Positions 1 to 8,353 of a stretch of 12,010 nt of DNA are shown here, piece after piece; positions within the stretch are counted from its first letter, which is position 1; each line of letters starts with the position of its first letter. Position numbers and translations under genes: made by a program. Origin of the DNA: Flavobacteriales bacterium (lineage in GTDB: Bacteria > Bacteroidota > Bacteroidia > Flavobacteriales > BACL11); assembly GCA_018675825.1 (NCBI GenBank), contig JABGXK010000097.1, forward strand, positions 1 through 12,010. Reading direction: 5' to 3'. Below the pieces are notes generated by a model. That model had not been told where the DNA came from, did no database searches, and worked only from the letters and a program-made list of their open reading frames with translations.

Positions 1-1
1 A

Positions 2-805
2 CTACCCCTATATGATTGGCTTCATCTACATCATGAAGATTTTACTGGACAATACGGGAAATTTTATGCATCATTTAAAAATACCACATGGTATAAAGAT
101 CAAAAATTATTATATGAAATAAATGCTAAAAAATTAGGCTACGATAAAGTATCGCAACAAAAATTAGCAGTTGCAAAAGAAATTAAAAAATTTGTTCTTG
201 GTGGAGGTTTTCTTTTTGCAATGTGTTCAGCAACTGATTCATATGATATTGCATTAGCTTCAGAGGGAATAGATATTTGTCAACATATGTTTGACGGAGA
301 TGCAATAGACAATAATATTAATGAAAAATTAGATTTTAGTAAAACTTTAGCTTTTAAGGATTTTAATTTAATTCGAGACCCTAATAAATATGAATTTTCC
401 TCAATTGATGCAACCCAAACTAGAAGAATTAAAGCTAATCTAGATTTTTTTACTTTATTTGATTTTTCTGCTAAATGGGATCCAATACCAACAATGCTTT
501 GCCAAAATCATATGCAAGTTATCAAAGGTTTTATGGGACAAACTACCTCATTTAAAAATCAGTATCTTAAATCTGATGTCATAGTTATGGGAGAAACAAA
601 GATGTCTAATGAAGCAAGATATATTCATGGTAAATTGGGTAATGGAACTTGGACATTCTATGGTGGTCATGACCCTGAAGATTATCAGCATAAAGTTGGA
701 GATCCTAAAACAGATCTTTCATTACATCCAAATTCTCCTGGATATCGACTAATTTTAAATAACATACTATTTCCTGCAGCTAAGAAAAAGAAACTAAAAA
801 CATAA
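2..805 (+). CDS. Bacteroidetes-type 'asparagine synthetase B'-like protein, 3' part
   Basis: The reading frame is open from base 2 to a TAA at 803-805, giving 267 visible residues; the 5' end lies outside the window. An internal ATG at 221 begins a shorter frame, but the upstream codons continue a well conserved protein (reading LYDWLHLHHEDFTGQYGKFY near the edge), so the gene is truncated by the window and does not start there. I recognise close relatives in Bacteroidetes, about 420 residues long from memory, that databases often call asparagine synthetase B. The visible part has no SGGxDS ATP-pyrophosphatase loop, so that name is doubtful. Conserved blocks are GGGFLFAMCSATDSYDIAL, SAKWDPIPTMLCQNH and, near the C-terminus, FYGGHDPEDYQHKVGDP, followed by a lysine-rich tail. 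The GGHDPEDY block recalls the C-terminal part of class I glutamine-amidotransferase-like folds such as ThuA (inference). Its true function is unknown to me. Family recognition is strong, function weak. Confidence 0.85.
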   Translation, partial: LPLYDWLHLHHEDFTGQYGKFYASFKNTTWYKDQKLLYEINAKKLGYDKVSQQKLAVAKEIKKFVLGGGFLFAMCSATDSYDIALASEGIDICQHMFDGDAIDNNINEKLDFSKTLAFKDFNLIRDPNKYEFSSIDATQTRRIKANLDFFTLFDFSAKWDPIPTMLCQNHMQVIKGFMGQTTSFKNQYLKSDVIVMGETKMSNEARYIHGKLGNGTWTFYGGHDPEDYQHKVGDPKTDLSLHPNSPGYRLILNNILFPAAKKKKLKT

Positions 806-861
806 TTAACTTATTTAAATATATAGTACATTACCATATACTAATATTAAGTTATTAAACC
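806..861. terminator. possible weak bidirectional terminator between convergent genes
   Basis: This 56-bp gap separates two convergent stop codons. It can fold into an imperfect hairpin: TAACTT (807-812) with AAGTTA (849-854), then AATAT (818-822) with ATATT (844-848), then TAGTA (824-828) with TACTA (839-843) around a 10-nt loop. The stem is entirely A/T-rich apart from two G-C pairs and has an internal loop, so it is a poor classical terminator. The convergent position is the main argument for it. Confidence 0.3.
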
Positions 862-2493
862 TTATTTTTGAAGAAACACAGAATCACTTTCATACCATAA
901 ATTATAATTTTCTTGGTATTTTTTTTCTAAAGAATTTCTCTTAATTTTCATAGAAGGTGTTAGTAATTGATTCTCTACAGTCCATTTCCCATTTACAACT
1001 ACTATATTATGAATAATTTCATGTTTTTCTAAACCTTCATTTACTCTAGTCAAAGTTTTTTTTAGATCAAGAATAATATTATCAAATGATATGCCTATCT
1101 CAGATAAAACAACAAGGGCAATAGGTTGAGGAATTCCTGTACCAACTACACAAACCTGTTCTATATTTGTATTTTCAGCAAACTTCATCTCAATTGGTGA
1201 AGGAGCAATATATTTTCCTTTTGATGTTTTAAAAATATCTTTTACTCTTCCAGTAATCTTTAAAAATCCTTCATTGTTAACCTCACCCTCATCACCTGTA
1301 TAAAGCCATCCATCTTTTATGATTTCATTGGTTTGATTTTCATCTTTATAATATCCTAACATTAAAGCTTCATGTTTAATTAAAATTTCATTAACATCAC
1401 TAAATTTAACTTTACAATTTGGTAAAGCCTGACCAACATAACCAATATTAATATTATCTTTTAAAGTAACATGAGAGTAACATGTATTCTCAGTCATTGC
1501 ATAAGCTTCTTGAAGATGTATATCGATTTTTGCAAACCATTTAAATATTGCAACTGGTGTAGGGGCAGCTCCTGTAAATACATTAGTTGCTCTTAACAAA
1601 CCAAGACCTTTTTTTATTTTTTTCTTAATAAGAGATGAGATTAATGGGATCTTTAAAAGAATATCTAATTTTTTTTGCGGTAATTTCAATAAAATACCCT
1701 GTTGAAATTTCGTCCATATTCTAGGAACACCTAGAAAAACAGTTGGACTAGCAAAAGATAAATTCTCTCCAAAAGTCTCTAAACTTTCAGCAAAACATAT
1801 CTTACCTCCGGCATAAAGACTACACATTTGAACTAATAATCTTTCAGCAATATGACTTAAAGGAAGATAGGAAAAGAAGATCTCATTACTAGTAATTTCT
1901 AAACTTTTACTTGCTTGAACTGTTGCGTAACTAAAATTAAAAAAACTATGCATAACTCCCTTAGCTTCTCCTGTAGTTCCAGAAGTATATATAATTGATG
2001 CTAAATCATGTAAAGGTCTCTCAATATTATTATTTATTGGATCAAAACCCTTAATAAGATCATCCCAAATTGGATAATCTTCTGAGTAAAATGGATATGT
2101 AATACATTTTATATTTGAAGGAATACCATCTTTAATTAAATTAAAATTATCTAATTTTCCAACAAAAAGCAGTTGAGCTTCACTGTGTAATAAAATTTTA
2201 TTTAAAGATTCTTTATTTAAATTTGGATATAATGGAACAGAAATATGTCCTGACATCATAATAGCTAAATCTGTCATTATCCAATGTGCACAGTTTTTAG
2301 AAAGTATTCCAATTTTAGAATTCTTTACAAGATTTAACGACGCTATATATGCAGCCATTTTTCGAACTTCTTGACCAACATCATAAAAAGTCCAATTATG
2401 CCATATTCCATTAATTGGTTGACTGAGATATATGGATTGAGGTTTAACCTTCTCCCATTTATAAAGCATATCTAATGGAGATAAATATTTCAT
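862..2493 (-). CDS. long-chain acyl-CoA synthetase (AMP-forming)
   Basis: The 543-residue product belongs to the adenylate-forming (ANL) superfamily and most likely activates medium- or long-chain fatty acids to acyl-CoA with ATP and CoA, at the cytosolic face of the membrane. The core motifs are in order: the P-loop YTSGTTGEAKGVMH at residues 169-182, LPLSH at about 210-214, the YAMTE motif at 331-335, YTGDEG at 398-403, the hinge GRVKDIFKTSKGKYI at 415-429, and the C-terminal PSMKIKR with the likely catalytic lysine K516. The length is somewhat short for a bacterial long-chain synthetase (often near 600), but both the large N-terminal and small C-terminal domains are present. The ATG at 2491-2493 is followed by a typical start (MKYLSPLDMLYKWEKVKP). 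The gene is transcribed divergently from the marR-fadNAE operon and shares its palindromic control region, which supports a role in fatty acid degradation. Exact chain-length preference cannot be read from the sequence. Confidence 0.92.
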   Translation of the reverse strand: MKYLSPLDMLYKWEKVKPQSIYLSQPINGIWHNWTFYDVGQEVRKMAAYIASLNLVKNSKIGILSKNCAHWIMTDLAIMMSGHISVPLYPNLNKESLNKILLHSEAQLLFVGKLDNFNLIKDGIPSNIKCITYPFYSEDYPIWDDLIKGFDPINNNIERPLHDLASIIYTSGTTGEAKGVMHSFFNFSYATVQASKSLEITSNEIFFSYLPLSHIAERLLVQMCSLYAGGKICFAESLETFGENLSFASPTVFLGVPRIWTKFQQGILLKLPQKKLDILLKIPLISSLIKKKIKKGLGLLRATNVFTGAAPTPVAIFKWFAKIDIHLQEAYAMTENTCYSHVTLKDNINIGYVGQALPNCKVKFSDVNEILIKHEALMLGYYKDENQTNEIIKDGWLYTGDEGEVNNEGFLKITGRVKDIFKTSKGKYIAPSPIEMKFAENTNIEQVCVVGTGIPQPIALVVLSEIGISFDNIILDLKKTLTRVNEGLEKHEIIHNIVVVNGKWTVENQLLTPSMKIKRNSLEKKYQENYNLWYESDSVFLQK

Positions 2494-2528
2494 TTTTCTG
2501 GTAAAGATAATATAAATTACAATTTAAT

Positions 2529-2536
2529 AAAATATA
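2529..2536 (-). promoter_or_regulatory. possible promoter -7 element for the acyl-CoA synthetase gene
   Basis: The minus strand reads TATATTTT here, the mirror image of the marR -7 element with the last G replaced by T (seven of eight positions fit when the two free bases are counted). It would give a leader of about 30 nt before the ATG at 2493. It is supported mainly by the symmetry of the palindrome. Confidence 0.35.
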
Positions 2537-2577
2537 CTAAAAAGAACTATGCGCGCATAGTTCTTTTTAGTATATTT
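2530..2577. promoter_or_regulatory. 48-bp perfect palindrome, putative MarR operator with divergent promoters
   Basis: Two 21-bp arms (2530-2550 and 2557-2577) are exact reverse complements around a central GCGCGC (2551-2556). The inner 20 bp, GAACTATGCGCGCATAGTTC (2544-2563), has about the size of a MarR-dimer operator and is unusually GC-rich at its centre for this DNA. A-tract/T-tract segments flank it, and each outer end carries a TATATTT promoter -7-like sequence facing outward. The element lies in the 100-bp gap between the divergent synthetase and marR genes. Autoregulation and repression of both arms by the adjacent MarR protein are inferred. The flanks beyond the palindrome differ, so it is not a sequence-assembly mirror artefact. 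Confidence 0.75.
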
Positions 2578-2578
2578 G
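2571..2578 (+). promoter_or_regulatory. promoter -7 element for marR-fadNAE
   Basis: TATATTTG matches the Bacteroidetes sigma-A -7 consensus TAnnTTTG exactly. Transcription would begin about five bases downstream, near 2583, leaving a leader of roughly 11 nt before the marR ATG at 2594. No TTG is seen at the expected -33 position, which falls inside the GC-rich palindrome core. Confidence 0.55.
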
Positions 2579-2593
2579 TGTAAAATTAAAAAT

Positions 2594-3022
2594 ATGGAAC
2601 CAGAAGATACTATTGATTTTAATATAAGAAAAACTTGGTATAACATAACTAAAATGTATAACAGAACAGCATCTAATTATATGGTTAGCATGTCTTTAGG
2701 TATGATAATATTAAATATTGACATGTTTGAAGGAACACCTTCAACACAACTTGGACCAAATATGGGAATGGAATCTACTTCATTGTCAAGATCATTAAAT
2801 AAGTTAGAAGACAGTAGAGTTATTGAAAGAAAACCAGATCCTAATGATAAAAGAAAATCAATTATCCATCTAACTAAAATTGGACTAGAGTGGAGAGAAG
2901 TTGCAAAAGATGAAGTTCTACGATTTAACAATAAAGTTTTCTCGCATTTTGAAAAGTCAGAAATGGATATTTTTTTCAATATATTAAAAAAAATAAACAA
3001 AATAGTTAATGAAGATAAATAG
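2594..3022 (+). CDS. MarR-family transcriptional regulator of fatty acid degradation
   Basis: The 142-residue product has the size and layout of a MarR winged helix-turn-helix repressor. Residues 47-72 form the helix-turn-helix, with the recognition helix around STSLSRSLNKLE (61-72). The wing follows with RKPDPNDKRKSIIHLT (79-94), which contains the family's D-x-R ... LT pattern, and then the dimerisation helices. I place the start at the ATG at 2594. A TTG at 2576 in the same frame would add six residues but lies inside the promoter -7 element, so it cannot be transcribed from that promoter. Similar regulators precede fatty acid oxidation operons in other Bacteroidetes (from memory). The stop codon overlaps the start of fadN by 14 bp. 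The likely role is repression of this operon and of the divergent synthetase gene through the palindrome, relieved by a fatty acid or acyl-CoA; the ligand is a guess. Confidence 0.88.
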   Translation: MEPEDTIDFNIRKTWYNITKMYNRTASNYMVSMSLGMIILNIDMFEGTPSTQLGPNMGMESTSLSRSLNKLEDSRVIERKPDPNDKRKSIIHLTKIGLEWREVAKDEVLRFNNKVFSHFEKSEMDIFFNILKKINKIVNEDK

Positions 3023-5399
3023 ATTTATTGAAAATATAGCTATTGTAGGGTCAGGGATTATGGGCTCAAGAATTGCGTGTCATTTTGCAAATATTGGCGT
3101 TAAAGTATTATTATTAGATATCATTCCTTCAAATCTTACAGAAGAAGAAAGAGAAAATAAAAAATTTAAAAATGCGATAGTTAATAATGCACTTGAAAAA
3201 ACTATAAAAAGCAAGCCATCACCACTTTATCTGCCAGATTATCAAAATAATATAACAACAGGTAACTTAGAAGATGATTTAAATAAAATATCTGACGTAG
3301 ACTGGATCATAGAAGTTGTTATAGAAAAGTTATCAATAAAACAAGAAGTATTTAAGAAAATTGAAATATTTAGAAGTCCAGGAACTTTAATATCATCTAA
3401 CACATCTGGAATACCCATTGAAAAGTTAATTGAAGATAGAAGTGAAGATTTTAAAGAGTTTTTTTGTGGAACGCATTTCTTTAATCCGCCAAGATATTTA
3501 AAACTACTAGAAATAATTCCATCATCAAAAACCAAACAAAAAGTTATTGATTTTCACATGTATTATGGAAATAGATTTTTAGGAAAAGATGTTGTTGTAT
3601 GCAAAGACACACCAGCATTTATTGCTAATCGTATTGGAGTAGCAAATATCATGCATGTATTTCATACAGCTCATGAATTAGAATTAACAATAGATGAAAT
3701 AGATTTGCTAACTGGGCCAATTATTGGACGACCAAAATCAGCTACATTTAGAACATGTGATCTTGTTGGATTAGATACTTTAATTCATGTTGCTAATGGT
3801 GTTCGTGAAAATTGCTCAAATGACGAAATGAGTGACAAACTTGTCACCCCAATTTTTATAAATGAAATGCTCAAAAAAAATTGGTTAGGAGATAAAGCTG
3901 GACAAGGATTTTATAAAAAAAATAAAGATATAAATGGAGTAACAATAATAGAATGTCTAGATATTAAAAACCTTAAATACACAAAAAAAAGTAAAAGAAA
4001 ATTTTCATCAATTGCAAATGCAAAGAAAGAAAATTTATTAAAAGATAAAATCAAATTATTAATTAATGCAAATGATATAGCTGGTGATTTTTATAGAAAA
4101 ACCTTTTACAACCTGTTTTCTTATATCTCAAATAGAATTCCTGAAATATCAGAAGAAATTTATAAAATTGATAGAGCCTTAAAAGCAGGATTTGGTTGGG
4201 AATTAGGACCTTTTGAAATCTGGGATATTATTGGAGTTGAAAATTCTATCAAAAAGATAGAAGAAGATGGTTTTAAAATTGCTCCATGGGTTAAAATAAT
4301 GATTAAAAAAAACAAGAAAACATTTTACTCAATAGAAAATGAATCATTACATTATTACAATATTAATAATCAAGAATATAATATAATAGATGATATAAAA
4401 GATTTCATAATATTAGATAATATTAGAAAAAACAATATTATTTGGAAAAATAACGACTGTAATCTTATTGATATTGGTGATGGAATTGTAAATTTAGAAT
4501 GGAATACTAAAATGAATTCAATTAGTGAAGATGTTCTTAATGGAATAAATCATTCAATCAATATAGTTGAGAAGAATCATAAAGGATTAGTTATTGCAAA
4601 TCAAGGAAATAACTTCTCAGTTGGAGCAAATATAGCTATGATATTTATGATGGCAATTGAACAAGAGTATGATGAAATTGATTACGCAATCAGATTATTT
4701 CAACAAACAACAGCTAGAATAAGGTATTCATCAATACCTGTAGTGGTAGCAACTCATGGGCTAACTTTAGCTGGAGGATGTGAGATTTCTCTTCATGCAG
4801 ATCAAGTTCAAGCTTCTGCAGAAACATATATGGGATTAGTTGAAATGGGTATAGGCCTTATTCCTGCAGGAGGAGGAACAAAAGCTATGGCAGAACGAGC
4901 ATCTGAAAAATACTTCGAAGGCGACATTAAACTCCCAACATTAAAAGAAAGATATTTAAATATAGGAATGGCTAAAGTTTCTACATCAGCTAACAATGCT
5001 CAAGAGCTAGATTTATTGTTAAAAGATAGAGATAAAATTACAATTGGAAATAATAATTTAATCTCAGATGCCAAAATAGCTGCTCTAAATTTATATAATA
5101 AAGGATATAATAAACCAATTAATAAAAAAATAAAAATATTAGGAAAACAAGCATTAGGAATGTTTGTAGCTGGAGCAAATTCTATGTATGCCGCAAACTA
5201 TATCAGCAAGCATGATATGCTGATTTCAGAAAAGTTAGCGTATGTAATATGTGGTGGTGATTTATCATCTTATGCTGAGGTTTCTGAAAAATATTTACTA
5301 GACCTAGAAAGAGAAGCATTTTTATCTCTAACAGGTGAAAGAAAAACATTGGAAAGAATTGAGCATATGCTTAAAAAAGGGAAACCACTAAGAAATTAA
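3009..5399 (+). CDS. fadN: 3-hydroxyacyl-CoA dehydrogenase / enoyl-CoA hydratase fusion, FadN type
   Basis: This 796-residue bifunctional beta-oxidation enzyme hydrates 2-enoyl-CoA and oxidises the resulting 3-hydroxyacyl-CoA with NAD+. The dehydrogenase domain comes first: an NAD-binding GSGIMG loop at 14-19 and the catalytic set S133, H156 (in THFFNP), E168 and N207, spaced as in the mitochondrial enzyme. A C-terminal-type dehydrogenase lobe recurs near 353-410 (DRALKAGFGWELGPFE). The hydratase domain spans about 485-680, with oxyanion-hole segments FSVGAN (536-541) and LAGGCE (587-592), and both catalytic glutamates E592 and E612, exactly 20 apart. This domain order is that of Bacillus FadN and is reversed relative to E. 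coli FadB. The ATG at 3009 overlaps the marR end by 14 bp, suggesting coupled translation, and fadA begins 2 bp after the stop. No key residue is missing. Confidence 0.95.
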   Translation: MKINRFIENIAIVGSGIMGSRIACHFANIGVKVLLLDIIPSNLTEEERENKKFKNAIVNNALEKTIKSKPSPLYLPDYQNNITTGNLEDDLNKISDVDWIIEVVIEKLSIKQEVFKKIEIFRSPGTLISSNTSGIPIEKLIEDRSEDFKEFFCGTHFFNPPRYLKLLEIIPSSKTKQKVIDFHMYYGNRFLGKDVVVCKDTPAFIANRIGVANIMHVFHTAHELELTIDEIDLLTGPIIGRPKSATFRTCDLVGLDTLIHVANGVRENCSNDEMSDKLVTPIFINEMLKKNWLGDKAGQGFYKKNKDINGVTIIECLDIKNLKYTKKSKRKFSSIANAKKENLLKDKIKLLINANDIAGDFYRKTFYNLFSYISNRIPEISEEIYKIDRALKAGFGWELGPFEIWDIIGVENSIKKIEEDGFKIAPWVKIMIKKNKKTFYSIENESLHYYNINNQEYNIIDDIKDFIILDNIRKNNIIWKNNDCNLIDIGDGIVNLEWNTKMNSISEDVLNGINHSINIVEKNHKGLVIANQGNNFSVGANIAMIFMMAIEQEYDEIDYAIRLFQQTTARIRYSSIPVVVATHGLTLAGGCEISLHADQVQASAETYMGLVEMGIGLIPAGGGTKAMAERASEKYFEGDIKLPTLKERYLNIGMAKVSTSANNAQELDLLLKDRDKITIGNNNLISDAKIAALNLYNKGYNKPINKKIKILGKQALGMFVAGANSMYAANYISKHDMLISEKLAYVICGGDLSSYAEVSEKYLLDLEREAFLSLTGERKTLERIEHMLKKGKPLRN

Positions 5400-5401
5400 A
5401 A

Positions 5402-6580
5402 ATGAACGAAGTATATATAATTAAAGGATTTAGGTCTGCAGTAGGAAAATCTGGAAAAGGAATATTTAAATTTTCAAGACCAGATGATATCGCTTCGTCA
5501 GTAATAAAACATCTTGTTAATTCTATACCTCAATTAGAAAAAAGTAGAATTAATGATGTAATTGTAGGTAATGCAACTCCTGAAGCTGAACAGGGATTAA
5601 ATATTGGGAGAATGATATCATTAATGAGTTTAGATACTTATAAGGTGCCTGGAATGACAGTAAATAGATATTGTTCCTCAGGATTAGAAACAATTGCTTT
5701 AGCTGATGCAAAAATTAGAAATGGAATGGCCGATTGTATTATTGCAGGTGGAGTAGAAAGTATGTCTCCTATCCCTTTTGGAGGTTGGAAAATAACACCA
5801 AACTTAAATATTGCTAAAAACAATCCTGAATGGTATTGGAATATGGGATTAACAGCTGAAGCAGTTGCTAATAAATATAAAATTGATAGAGAAGTTCAAG
5901 ATAAATTCTCTTACCAATCACATCAAAAAGCTCTCAAAGCAATAAAAAATGGAGTATTTGAAAATGAAATTGTTCCAATAGAAATTAAATCAATTTTCTT
6001 AGATGAAAATGAAAAAAGAAATGAAAAAATTATAATCGCAAATTATGATGAAGGACCAAGAAAGGATACAACACTTGAAAAATTATCAAAATTAAGACCT
6101 GTTTTTGCAAAAGATGGAACAATTACAGCTGGAAACTCCTCACAAACTTCTGATGGGGCTGCATTTTTAATGTTAATGTCAAAAAAAATGATGTTAGAAC
6201 TTAAGTTAGAACCGATTGCACAATTAAGAAGCTACTCAGTTGCAGGAGTTGAACCTAAATATATGGGTATAGGTCCTGTTGAAGCTGTTCCATTAGCTCT
6301 AAATAAAGCAGGTCTAACTCTCAAAGATATAGAGCAAATAGAACTCAATGAAGCCTTTGCTTCTCAATCAATTGCAGTAATAAATGAGTTAAATTTAAAT
6401 AAGGAAATTGTCAATATTAATGGAGGAGCTATTGCATTAGGTCATCCACTAGGATGTACAGGAGCTAAACTGAGTATCCAATTAATTCATGAGATGAAAA
6501 AAAGAAAACAAAAATATGGGATGGTAACTATGTGTGTAGGAACAGGACAAGGAGCAGCAGGAATCTTTGAAATTTTTTAA
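5402..6580 (+). CDS. fadA: acetyl-CoA acyltransferase (3-ketoacyl-CoA thiolase)
   Basis: The 392-residue product is a full-length thiolase, which cleaves 3-ketoacyl-CoA with CoA to acetyl-CoA and a shortened acyl-CoA. The nucleophilic cysteine is C91 in NRYCSSGLE. NEAF stands at 316-319, the catalytic histidine H348 in GGAIALGHPLGCTGA, and the second cysteine C378 in MCVGTGQG. The start ATG is only 2 bp after the fadN stop and is preceded by A-rich sequence without a Shine-Dalgarno motif. The position between fadN and fadE, the same order as in the Bacillus fadNAE operon, favours degradative thiolase I activity over biosynthetic acetoacetyl-CoA synthesis. Confidence 0.95.
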   Translation: MNEVYIIKGFRSAVGKSGKGIFKFSRPDDIASSVIKHLVNSIPQLEKSRINDVIVGNATPEAEQGLNIGRMISLMSLDTYKVPGMTVNRYCSSGLETIALADAKIRNGMADCIIAGGVESMSPIPFGGWKITPNLNIAKNNPEWYWNMGLTAEAVANKYKIDREVQDKFSYQSHQKALKAIKNGVFENEIVPIEIKSIFLDENEKRNEKIIIANYDEGPRKDTTLEKLSKLRPVFAKDGTITAGNSSQTSDGAAFLMLMSKKMMLELKLEPIAQLRSYSVAGVEPKYMGIGPVEAVPLALNKAGLTLKDIEQIELNEAFASQSIAVINELNLNKEIVNINGGAIALGHPLGCTGAKLSIQLIHEMKKRKQKYGMVTMCVGTGQGAAGIFEIF

Positions 6581-6589
6581 AAAAAACAT

Positions 6590-8353
6590 ATGATAAAAGG
6601 CGGAGAATTTATTATTAAAGATCAAAAAAAATCAGAAATTTTTATTCCTGAAGATTTTAAAAATGATCAAATTATGATGGCAAATGCCACAACAGAATTT
6701 GTAAAAAAAGAGCTTGATATTTTTAGAGTAGAATTTGAAAATAAAAATTACAAACTATGCGCAGAAAAACTTAAAAAAGCAGGTAAATTAGGATTATTGG
6801 GTATAAGTATTCCAGAAAAATATGGAGGGATGGGTTTGCCATTTACAACATCAGTACTTATATGTGATAAGATAAGTGGAGCAAATGGATCATTTTCTAC
6901 AGCATATGGTGCTCATACAGGAATTGGAACATTACCTATTCTTTTATATGGTGATGAAAAACAAAAACAAAAATATTTACCTAATCTAGCAACTGGTGAA
7001 TGGATAGGATGTTATTGTTTAACAGAACCTGGAGCAGGATCTGATGCAAATGCTGGAAAAACAGCAGCAACTTTATCAAGTGATAAAAAAAATTATACAA
7101 TTAGTGGACAAAAAATGTGGATATCAAATGCTGGTTATGCAGATATATTTATTGTATTTGCTAAAATTGAAAATGATAAAAATATAACAGCATTTATACT
7201 AGAGAAATCAATGAATGGTATTACTCTAGGTGAAGAAGAGAGGAAACTTGGATTAAATTCTTCTTCAACAAGACAAGTTTTTTTAAATGATGTTGAAGTT
7301 CCAGTTACAAATCTTTTAGGTGGAAGAGGGAAAGGATTTAAAATAGCAATGAATGCATTAAATATTGGAAGAATTAAATTAAGTGCTGCAGTTATAGAAG
7401 CATGTAAAAGATCAATATCATCATCTACAAAATATGCAAATCAAAGAATTCAATTTGGAAATCCTATATCAAAATATGGAGCAATAAAACAAAAACTTGC
7501 AGAAATGGCATCAAATACATTTGCAGTTGAATCTTCAACATATAGAGCAAGTTATGAGATTGAAAAAAATATAAAAAAACTAATCTCTGAAGGAGTTAAC
7601 GAGCAACAAGCTCATCTTAAAGGGGTAGAAGAGTTTGCGATAGAATGTTCAATTACAAAAATATTGGGTTCAGAAACAGTACAATTTTGTACAGATGAAG
7701 GAATACAAATTTTAGGAGGCATGGGTTATTCTGCTGATACTCCAATGGAAGCGGCATTTAGAGATGCTAGAATATCTCGAATTTATGAAGGAACAAATGA
7801 AATAAATAGATTATTGATAGTAGCTATGCTATTAAAAAAATCACTTAAAGGAAAAATTAATCTGATGGAACCAGCTATGAAATTAGCTTCTGAGATTATG
7901 TCAATTCCTTCATCTGAAGAAGATGATAAAAACGATTTACTTTTTTTAGAAAAATCATCTCTTAAAAAATTAAAAAAACTATTTTTAGTTATTGCTGGAA
8001 AAACTATAGAAACATATGGCTTGCGTATAGAAGAAGAGCAAGAAATAATGATGCACTTAGCAGATATGTGTATTGAAATTTATACAGCTGAATCATGTTT
8101 ATTAAGAACTGATAAAATAAAATCCAATGAAAAACAAAAATTTATTCATTTATCACAAGTATATATGTATAAATCTATTAAAAAATGTCAAAATTCAGCT
8201 GAAGAAATAATTTTTTCGTTTCAAAATTTAGAAGAAAAAAAATTACTTTTATTAGCTACTAAAAGATTTACAAAAGGATATACAATTAATATTAAAGAAA
8301 CAAGAAGAAAAGTAGCTAACAAATTAATAGAAGAGAACCAGTATTGCTTTTAG
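6590..8353 (+). CDS. fadE: acyl-CoA dehydrogenase, long/very-long-chain type
   Basis: This 587-residue FAD enzyme carries out the first oxidation of beta-oxidation, from acyl-CoA to trans-2-enoyl-CoA, and passes electrons to an electron-transfer flavoprotein that is not encoded here. Visible signatures are CLTEPGAGSDANA at 143-155, KMWISNAGYADIFIVFA at 175-191 (FAD contacts), the helical C-terminal lobe with GGMGYSADTPMEAAFRDARI at 376-395, and the catalytic base E400 in RIYEGTNEINRLL. About 180 further residues follow, as in VLCAD-like and Bacillus FadE proteins and unlike the roughly 380-residue short-chain dehydrogenases. This points to long acyl substrates. It starts 9 bp after fadA, and the TAG stop at 8351-8353 abuts the helicase promoter element. 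Confidence 0.94.
   Translation: MIKGGEFIIKDQKKSEIFIPEDFKNDQIMMANATTEFVKKELDIFRVEFENKNYKLCAEKLKKAGKLGLLGISIPEKYGGMGLPFTTSVLICDKISGANGSFSTAYGAHTGIGTLPILLYGDEKQKQKYLPNLATGEWIGCYCLTEPGAGSDANAGKTAATLSSDKKNYTISGQKMWISNAGYADIFIVFAKIENDKNITAFILEKSMNGITLGEEERKLGLNSSSTRQVFLNDVEVPVTNLLGGRGKGFKIAMNALNIGRIKLSAAVIEACKRSISSSTKYANQRIQFGNPISKYGAIKQKLAEMASNTFAVESSTYRASYEIEKNIKKLISEGVNEQQAHLKGVEEFAIECSITKILGSETVQFCTDEGIQILGGMGYSADTPMEAAFRDARISRIYEGTNEINRLLIVAMLLKKSLKGKINLMEPAMKLASEIMSIPSSEEDDKNDLLFLEKSSLKKLKKLFLVIAGKTIETYGLRIEEEQEIMMHLADMCIEIYTAESCLLRTDKIKSNEKQKFIHLSQVYMYKSIKKCQNSAEEIIFSFQNLEEKKLLLLATKRFTKGYTINIKETRRKVANKLIEENQYCF

Noticed and set aside
221..805. A self-standing 194-residue gene starting at ATG 221
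   Set aside because: The frame stays open to the left edge and the upstream codons encode conserved parts of the same protein, so this is a window-truncated gene.
2576..2596. TTG start for marR, six codons before the ATG at 2594
   Set aside because: The TTG is part of the TATATTTG promoter element, so a transcript from that promoter would not contain it; the ATG version also matches the usual N-terminus of related regulators.
3242..3535. Antisense open frame within fadN (and similar ones at 2677-3000, 4808-4996 and 5638-5823)
   Set aside because: These lie wholly opposite well conserved genes and have no recognisable domain or start signal of their own; they are shadow frames.
3832..3847. 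Inverted repeat GTGACAA-AC-TTGTCAC, possible operator
   Set aside because: It lies deep inside fadN coding sequence, does not resemble the palindrome before marR, and has no promoter beside it.
5202..5224. Inverted repeat ATCAGCA/TGCTGAT, possible hairpin
   Set aside because: It is inside the conserved C-terminal part of fadN, has no U-tract, and a 7-bp stem is expected by chance in a window of this length.
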